Below are positions 31,600 through 36,349 of a DNA stretch of 36,349 bases, in pieces. The stretch's first letter is position 1. Each line of letters starts with the position of its first letter. The notes under the pieces were generated by a model. That model saw only the letters and a list, made by a program, of their open reading frames with translations. It was not told where the DNA came from and ran no database searches. A program made the position numbers and the translations under genes. Source of the stretch: Burkholderiaceae bacterium. GTDB lineage: Bacteria > Pseudomonadota > Gammaproteobacteria > Burkholderiales > Burkholderiaceae_F. Location: the NCBI GenBank assembly GCA_019236735.1, contig JAFAIM010000084.1, positions 1-36,349 of the forward strand. Direction: 5' to 3'.

Positions 31600-32664
31600 T
31601 CAGCGCACAAACAGCGCCGTCTGCCTCCCGAGGTAGCGCTGCAACAGGCGAGACCATTCGAGCGCGACCGCGCGCTGCGCGGTATCACCGATCAGCACCC
31701 GCGTGAGGTCGGCCTGCCGCTCGATACGCGGGACGCGCAGTTCAGCCGGCACGCTGGCGGCATCGGGCTGGGAAAGCAGAAGCGCGAGTCGATCTCGCAG
31801 CGCTTGCGCGTTCGCATCGACCCGGAACGCTCCGAGCTGCACCGACCAGCGTGCACCCGGCTGCGCAACCGGTGTGTCGGCCTGTGCCGGCGGGGGCTGG
31901 GGCGCTGGCAGAACGGCGGCAGGCGGCTCCGGGACGGGTGGTGCCACCGCCAACGACAGCGCCACCGGCGCCTCCGGTGGCGGCGCTGATGGCATCTGCG
32001 ATGGCGGCTGTGGCGACGCCTGGGGCGGTGCAGCGGCGGGAGCGCCCTGAGCAATCTGGCTGGGCAAAATGCGGTCCACCTCGACCTCGCCGCTGCCGGG
32101 CCCCGCCAGCCCGAGACGCGCAGCAGCCGCGTACGACAGGTCGATGATGCGGTCGCGCACGAACGGCCCGCGGTCGTTGATGCGGACGATCACCGAGCGG
32201 CCGTCGCGCAGGTTCGTGACCCTCGCGTAGGTGGGGATCGGCAGCGTCGGATGGGCTGCGGTCATTGCGAACATGTTGTAGGGCTCGCCGCTGGCAGTGC
32301 GGTTGCCCTGGAACTGGCGGCCGTACCAGGAAGCGATGCCGCGCTGGCGGAACGGCTTGCCGGAGATGTCCGGGACATAGGTGCGGCCGAGCGCGACATA
32401 CGGCCGGTTGGCGTTCGGGCTCAGCGGTTCGTCGCGTGGTACCGCGTCCGGAGTAGCCAGCAGGTCCGGCGGAACACGGTCCGGCGGCCCGTCTTCCTGA
32501 TAAAAGCCCGGATGCTTCGGCGCCGACGCGCAGGCCGCCAACAGGAATAACGCAGCAGCGACGGCCGCCTGGCAAATGTCGCGCCATGTGTGGCACCGAC
32601 GGGCGCGCCGCCTTACATCTGCACGAACTTGCGGTCGCTCTGCACGCACATCAGCATCCCGCAT
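31600..32664 (-). CDS. rlpA: Septal ring lytic transglycosylase RlpA family lipoprotein
   Basis: An outer-membrane lipoprotein that cleaves denuded peptidoglycan. About 354 residues from an ATG at 32664 that lies inside rodA (52-base overlap); a GTG at 32649 is an alternative, and a closer start does not exist in frame. The lipobox is FLLAAC. The double-psi beta-barrel domain shows [30 protein letters not shown] and [21 protein letters not shown], including the catalytic Asp of NDRGP. A Pro/Ala/Gln-rich linker of about 80 residues follows, then a C-terminal SPOR domain ([19 protein letters not shown]). It acts with rodA and mrdA upstream in the elongation/division cluster. Confidence 0.9.
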   Translation of the reverse strand: MRDADVRAERPQVRADVRRRARRCHTWRDICQAAVAAALFLLAACASAPKHPGFYQEDGPPDRVPPDLLATPDAVPRDEPLSPNANRPYVALGRTYVPDISGKPFRQRGIASWYGRQFQGNRTASGEPYNMFAMTAAHPTLPIPTYARVTNLRDGRSVIVRINDRGPFVRDRIIDLSYAAAARLGLAGPGSGEVEVDRILPSQIAQGAPAAAPPQASPQPPSQMPSAPPPEAPVALSLAVAPPVPEPPAAVLPAPQPPPAQADTPVAQPGARWSVQLGAFRVDANAQALRDRLALLLSQPDAASVPAELRVPRIERQADLTRVLIGDTAQRAVALEWSRLLQRYLGRQTALFVR

Positions 32665-33731
32665 GCCATTCCGAGCGTAACCAGTGCGGTTCCGCCGTAG
32701 CTGATGAACGGCAGCGGCACTCCCACCACAGGCAGGATGCCGCTCACCATCGCCATGTTCACGAACGCGAACGTGAACAGGATCATCGCGATCGCACTGG
32801 CGAGCAGCCGCGTGAACGGCGTGGCGGCCTGGTGCGCGATCGCGAGCGCCCTGCCCACCAGCACGAGGAACAGCGCCAGCAGGGCGACGTTGCCGATCAG
32901 ACCGAATTCCTCCGAGTACACCGCGAAGATGAAGTCGCTGGTGCGCTCGGGGATGAACTCCAGGTGTGTCTGCGTCCCCTGCATCCACCCCTTGCCGAAG
33001 AAACCTCCCGATCCGATCGCGATCATCGATTGCAGCGTGTGAAAACCCTTGCCCAACGGATCGCTCATCGGGTCCACCAGCGTCAGGACCCGATTGCGCT
33101 GGTAGTCGTGCATCAATGCCCAGGCGATCGGCAACATCGCCAGCGCGCCGCCGCCAATGCCGGCGAGCCACACCCATGGCAAGCCGGCAAAAAAGATCAC
33201 GAAGAAGCCGGCTGCCAGCACCAACGCCGCGGTGCCCAAGTCCGGCTGCTTTGCGATCAGCAATACCGGGATCAGCACCAGCACGGCCGCACCCAGGAAG
33301 TCCATCCCGCGAACGGCTCCCTCGCGCCGGTCGAAGTACCAGGCGAGCACCAGCGGTACACCCAGCTTCATGATCTCGGCAGGCTGAACCCGTGTCACAC
33401 CGAAATCGAGCCAGCGTTGCGCTCCCTTCACCGACACGCCCGCGAACAGCACGGCGACCAACAGCAGCAGTCCGACCACATAGACCGGCAGCGCCAACCG
33501 TTTGAGCATCCGCGGCGGAACGCCTGCAACCACGATCATCAGCGTCGCTGCAAGCGCGAGATTGCGCAGCTGCTCGCCGAAGCGACCGGGATGGTCGGAC
33601 GCCGCCGAGTACAGCGTCACCAGCCCCACCAGGCTCAGCACGCCCACCACCGCCAGCAGGATCGGGTCGATCTGCGGCAGGCGGCTTCGCAGCCAGGGGC
33701 CGATGCGGCCGGGCAGCGCAGGAGCGTTCAT
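32613..33731 (-). CDS. rodA: Rod-shape SEDS peptidoglycan polymerase
   Basis: RodA (MrdB), a 372-residue inner-membrane glycosyltransferase that polymerises glycan strands from lipid II together with PBP2 during cell elongation. Ten transmembrane helices are expected. Signatures are [18 protein letters not shown] near the N-terminus, [26 protein letters not shown], the loop [15 protein letters not shown] (catalytic Asp region) and the C-terminal [21 protein letters not shown] and [13 protein letters not shown]. The ATG overlaps the mrdA stop (ATGA), so the SEDS-PBP pair is translationally coupled. Confidence 0.96.
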   Translation of the reverse strand: MNAPALPGRIGPWLRSRLPQIDPILLAVVGVLSLVGLVTLYSAASDHPGRFGEQLRNLALAATLMIVVAGVPPRMLKRLALPVYVVGLLLLVAVLFAGVSVKGAQRWLDFGVTRVQPAEIMKLGVPLVLAWYFDRREGAVRGMDFLGAAVLVLIPVLLIAKQPDLGTAALVLAAGFFVIFFAGLPWVWLAGIGGGALAMLPIAWALMHDYQRNRVLTLVDPMSDPLGKGFHTLQSMIAIGSGGFFGKGWMQGTQTHLEFIPERTSDFIFAVYSEEFGLIGNVALLALFLVLVGRALAIAHQAATPFTRLLASAIAMILFTFAFVNMAMVSGILPVVGVPLPFISYGGTALVTLGMACGMLMCVQSDRKFVQM

Positions 33732-35659
33732 TGGGGTGCTCCGGCGCCCGGGGTCGACGCGGTTGCCATCGGTTCTTCCGGCTCGTCGCGAGGCGCCGGC
33801 GCCGTGGGAAGTTTGCCCAACAGGTAGTAGTCGAACACCTGGCGCGCGATTGGAGCTGCCGCCATCGCGCCCCAGCCGGCGTTCTCGACCAACAGCGCGA
33901 TCGCGATCCTTGGTTGCACGCCCGGATCGGCCGGCGCGAACGCGATGAACAATGCGTGGTCGCGGTGGCGTTCGTCGACCAGTTTCTCGTTGTACTTCTC
34001 GTTCTGCGCGATCCCAACGACCTGCGCCGTTCCGGTCTTGCCGGCGACCTTGTACGGGGCGCCGACGAACGCCGCGCGCCCGGTCCCGTTGATGTCCACA
34101 TCGACCATCGCGTCACGGACGAACGCCAGGTTGCGCGGGTTCAAGTGGATGCGGCCGTTTTCGGACGGAGTGGTGAGGCGCTGCGCACCGGTGTGCGGAT
34201 CCTCGATGGCGCGTACCAGGTGTGGCTTCATCACGATGCCGCCGTTGGCGAGCGTTGCAGTCGCGTGCGCGAGTTGCAGCAGCGTGAAATTGTTATAGCC
34301 CTGCCCGATACCGATCGAGATCGTCTCGCCGCCAAACCATTTCTGGTGGAAGCGCCGCTCCTTCCATTGGGACGAAGGCAGCACTCCCGCGACCTCACCC
34401 TCGAGGTCGATGCCGGTGAGCTGCCCGAAGCCGAACGGCTCCATGAAGTCGTGGATCGCGTCCACACCCAGATCGTTGGCCAGAACGTAGTAGTACACGT
34501 CGCTCGACACGACGATCGATCTGTGCAGATCGACCTTGCCGTAGCCGCCCTTCGGAATGTGGCCGCCTTCGCGGAATTCGTGGCCCGCGTACCAGAAATA
34601 GCCGGGATCGTAGGTGACGCTGTCCGGGCGGCGCTTCCCCAGTTCGAGCGCGGCCAGCGCCAGGAACGGCTTGTAGGTCGAGCCGATGGGGTAGGTGCCC
34701 CGCAGCGCCCGGTCCAGCAAGGGCTTGTCAGGGGAGTTGTTCAGGCTGTCCCAGTTGAGCGGATCGATTCCGTCGACGAACATGTTCGGATCGAACGTTG
34801 GCTCCGACACGAACGCGAGCACGTCGCCTGTGGCCGGCTCGATCGCGATCAGCGCGCCACGGCGGTCGCCAAACGCCTTCTCGGCGACCTCTTGCAGCTT
34901 GATGTCGATCGACAGGACCAAGTTTTGCCCCGGTTGCGACGAGGTGCGCGCGAGCGTGCGAACCGGGTGGCCACCGGCAGTGATCTCGACCTGTTCGAAG
35001 CCAGTGGTGCCGTGCAGGTATTCCTCGTAGCTGGACTCAACGCCCACCTTTCCAATGTAGTCGGTGCCGTTGTAGTTTTCCGGGTTACTGAACTGATCGA
35101 TGCGTTGCTCGTCGCCGGTGCTGACCCGCCCGATGTAACCCAGCACGTGCGCTGCGGTTTGCCCCAGCGGATATTGGCGGAACAGCCGCGCGCGCAGCTC
35201 TACAGCCGGAAAGCGGTAGCTCTGCGCTGCGAAGCGGGCCACCTCCTCGTCGGTCAGGCGGGTGCGGATCGGCACGGAATCGAGGCGCTTGTAGTCCTCG
35301 ATCAGCTTGTGGAAGCGGCGCCGGTCGCGCGCCTCGATCGGAACAACGCGAGAAAGCTCGTCGATCGTCTTTTCGACGTCGGTGACGCGATCCATCTCGA
35401 TCTCGAGCGTGTACGCCGAGTAGTTCTTCGCAATGATCACTCCGTTGCGATCCTTGATCAGGCCGCGGTTCGCGGTGAGCGGGACGAGCGAGATGCGGTT
35501 CTGCTCGGCCTGCGCGTAAAAGGCCTGGTGCCGCACAACCTGCAGCCAGACAAAACGCGCCATCAGCAGGGTGAACCCAGCGAGCACAAACACCGACGCG
35601 ACCAGCAGCCGGGTGCGGAAATAGAAAACTTCCCGCTCGGGATTGCGCAGAAGCTTCAT
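33728..35659 (-). CDS. mrdA: Penicillin-binding protein 2 (class B transpeptidase)
   Basis: PBP2, 643 residues, the peptide crosslinker of the elongasome. A single transmembrane anchor lies near residues 18-40, then the PBP dimer domain ([16 protein letters not shown]) and the transpeptidase domain. Active-site motifs are Ser327 and Lys330 in [12 protein letters not shown] at 385-387 (the PBP2 form of SxN) and KTG at 541-543 in [10 protein letters not shown]. The C-terminal 25 residues are Pro/Ala-rich. The start has AAGGAA just upstream, overlapping the stop of the VIT-like gene. In many genomes mreD precedes mrdA; here a transporter gene does. Confidence 0.96.
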   Translation of the reverse strand: MKLLRNPEREVFYFRTRLLVASVFVLAGFTLLMARFVWLQVVRHQAFYAQAEQNRISLVPLTANRGLIKDRNGVIIAKNYSAYTLEIEMDRVTDVEKTIDELSRVVPIEARDRRRFHKLIEDYKRLDSVPIRTRLTDEEVARFAAQSYRFPAVELRARLFRQYPLGQTAAHVLGYIGRVSTGDEQRIDQFSNPENYNGTDYIGKVGVESSYEEYLHGTTGFEQVEITAGGHPVRTLARTSSQPGQNLVLSIDIKLQEVAEKAFGDRRGALIAIEPATGDVLAFVSEPTFDPNMFVDGIDPLNWDSLNNSPDKPLLDRALRGTYPIGSTYKPFLALAALELGKRRPDSVTYDPGYFWYAGHEFREGGHIPKGGYGKVDLHRSIVVSSDVYYYVLANDLGVDAIHDFMEPFGFGQLTGIDLEGEVAGVLPSSQWKERRFHQKWFGGETISIGIGQGYNNFTLLQLAHATATLANGGIVMKPHLVRAIEDPHTGAQRLTTPSENGRIHLNPRNLAFVRDAMVDVDINGTGRAAFVGAPYKVAGKTGTAQVVGIAQNEKYNEKLVDERHRDHALFIAFAPADPGVQPRIAIALLVENAGWGAMAAAPIARQVFDYYLLGKLPTAPAPRDEPEEPMATASTPGAGAPQ

Positions 35660-35666
35660 GGTTCCT

Positions 35667-36349
35667 TCAGCTGATCGCCCGCGCCAGCGCGAAGGCGGCG
35701 GCCGCCGCCACCCCGCCGATGCCTGCAGTCTGTAGCGCCGAACGCAGCGGTGCTGCGCCGGTGAAACGCCCTTTGACGTACCCGAACACGGCCAGCGCCG
35801 CCAGCGTCACTCCGATCGACCATGGAAGCGCCTCCGCGGCCGAGGCGATCAGCATGTAGGGTACCAGCGGTACCAGACCGCCGGCAACGTAGCTGCATCC
35901 GATCGTCAGCGCCGAACGGCTGGCCCGGTTCCGGTCCGGTTTCTGCAGGCCCAATTCGAATCGCATCATGAAGTCGCGCCAGGCAAGCGGGTTGGCCTTC
36001 AGACCTTCGATCACGCCACCATAGTGCTGCTCGGTAAGGCCGTACTGCCGAAATACCTCGGCAACTTCCTCCATTTCCGCTGCCGGCTTCTCGGCAATCT
36101 CGCGCTGCTCGCGCACCAGTTCCATCGCGTAGTGTTCGGCATCCCCTTGAGCCGCGAGGTAGCCTCCCAGCGCCATCGCGATCGACCCTGCCACGATTTC
36201 CGCCGCCCCCGCGGTCACGACTACCGCTGAGCCGGCAACCGCGCCGCTGATCCCCGCGGCCAACGCGAACGGAACGGTTAGCCCGTCGGCCATCCCGATC
36301 ACGATGTCCCTCAGAAGGTCGCTGGACTGGAAATGAGTTTCATGGTGCA
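35667..36349 (-). CDS. VIT1/CCC1 family iron/manganese transporter (5' end cut)
   Basis: The C-terminal 227 or so residues of a vacuolar-iron-transporter-like protein, open to the right edge, so the start lies outside. The visible N-terminus HHETHFQSSDLLRDIVIGM, followed by ADGLTVPFALAAGISGA, is the family hallmark. Five membrane segments can be placed, with a cytoplasmic domain between the second and third (QREIAEKPAAEMEEVAEVFRQYGL region) whose acidic residues bind metal in the plant VIT1 structure. Bacterial members probably export Fe(II) or Mn(II). It is seven bases upstream of mrdA and its TGA overlaps the mrdA ribosome site, suggesting cotranscription. Confidence 0.9.
   Translation of the reverse strand, partial: HHETHFQSSDLLRDIVIGMADGLTVPFALAAGISGAVAGSAVVVTAGAAEIVAGSIAMALGGYLAAQGDAEHYAMELVREQREIAEKPAAEMEEVAEVFRQYGLTEQHYGGVIEGLKANPLAWRDFMMRFELGLQKPDRNRASRSALTIGCSYVAGGLVPLVPYMLIASAAEALPWSIGVTLAALAVFGYVKGRFTGAAPLRSALQTAGIGGVAAAAAFALARAIS

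Noticed and set aside
32586-33827. A 413-codon plus-strand open frame opposite rodA
   Set aside because: His/Gln/Arg-rich antisense translation of a membrane protein gene, with no fold signature.
32665-34116. Upstream extension of the rlpA frame to about 838 codons
   Set aside because: The extra part reads rodA and mrdA in another frame; the lipobox and SPOR/DPBB domains need only the region after about 32664.
33731-35674. A 647-codon plus-strand open frame opposite mrdA
   Set aside because: It is exactly antisense to PBP2, is full of Arg/Asp/Val and His-rich low-complexity stretches, and has no recognisable domain; a by-product of GC-rich codon use.
1-36349. CRISPR arrays, tRNA or rRNA genes, prophage or IS elements
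   Set aside because: No regularly spaced repeats, no tRNA-like cloverleaf with a CCA end, no rRNA-like sequence and no transposase or integrase motifs were seen.

Overview
The window reads as a high-GC, Gram-negative, betaproteobacteria-like chromosome segment, probably Burkholderiales-related. The grounds are gene order: birA-coaX-SPOR, dat-ybeD(-lipB-lipA), yraN-dolP divergent from rsmI, lemA with an M48 protease, cydP-cydA-cydB-cydX, and mrdA-rodA-rlpA. I see no rRNA, tRNA, CRISPR array, integrase or IS transposase. Genes are densely packed and many neighbours overlap by 4 bases (ATGA or GTGA).

Layout. 1-4.1 kb is an accessory-looking block: an unidentified C-terminal fragment, a GNAT acetyltransferase, a SAM methyltransferase, a DUF559 nuclease-like gene bracketed by inverted palindromic repeats, an MFS exporter and a secreted cupin. 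4.1-6.5 kb (minus strand) is birA-coaX-SPOR (biotin and CoA cofactor supply plus an envelope protein). 6.7-10 kb (plus) is a VanZ-like membrane protein, then ferredoxin, alpha/beta hydrolase, D-amino acid transaminase (dat) and ybeD. 10-13.1 kb (minus) is a four-gene cassette that separates ybeD from lipB-lipA: a DUF882/M15-like exported protein, a small exported protein, a GspE/PilB-like pseudo-ATPase and an intact PilT-like ATPase. A 31-bp near-identical direct repeat brackets the middle two genes. 13.2-14.9 kb is lipB-lipA (lipoate synthesis).

15-16.2 kb holds an ArsR/DUF2087 regulator with a palindromic upstream site, convergent with a pair encoding a six-Asp-box lipoprotein and a PCu(A)C copper chaperone. 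18-20.8 kb is lemA plus an M48 protease with a long helical C-terminal extension, behind a recognisable sigma70 promoter. 21-23 kb is yraN-dolP divergent from rsmI. 23-26 kb is the cytochrome bd oxidase operon, whose last gene (cydX) overlaps the end of rsmI on the opposite strand. 26-31.5 kb carries an M20 peptidase, DUF3291-HAD-S9 peptidase genes and an HdeD-like membrane protein. 31.6-35.7 kb is the rod-shape cluster mrdA (PBP2)-rodA-rlpA, preceded by a VIT1/CCC1-type transporter gene cut by the right edge.

The best candidates for something undescribed are the cassette at 10.0-13.1 kb (an intact motor ATPase beside a degenerate one, with a repeat-bounded insertion) and the DUF559 gene with its inverted repeats. 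Functions are read from motifs and remembered family knowledge only; no database search was made.
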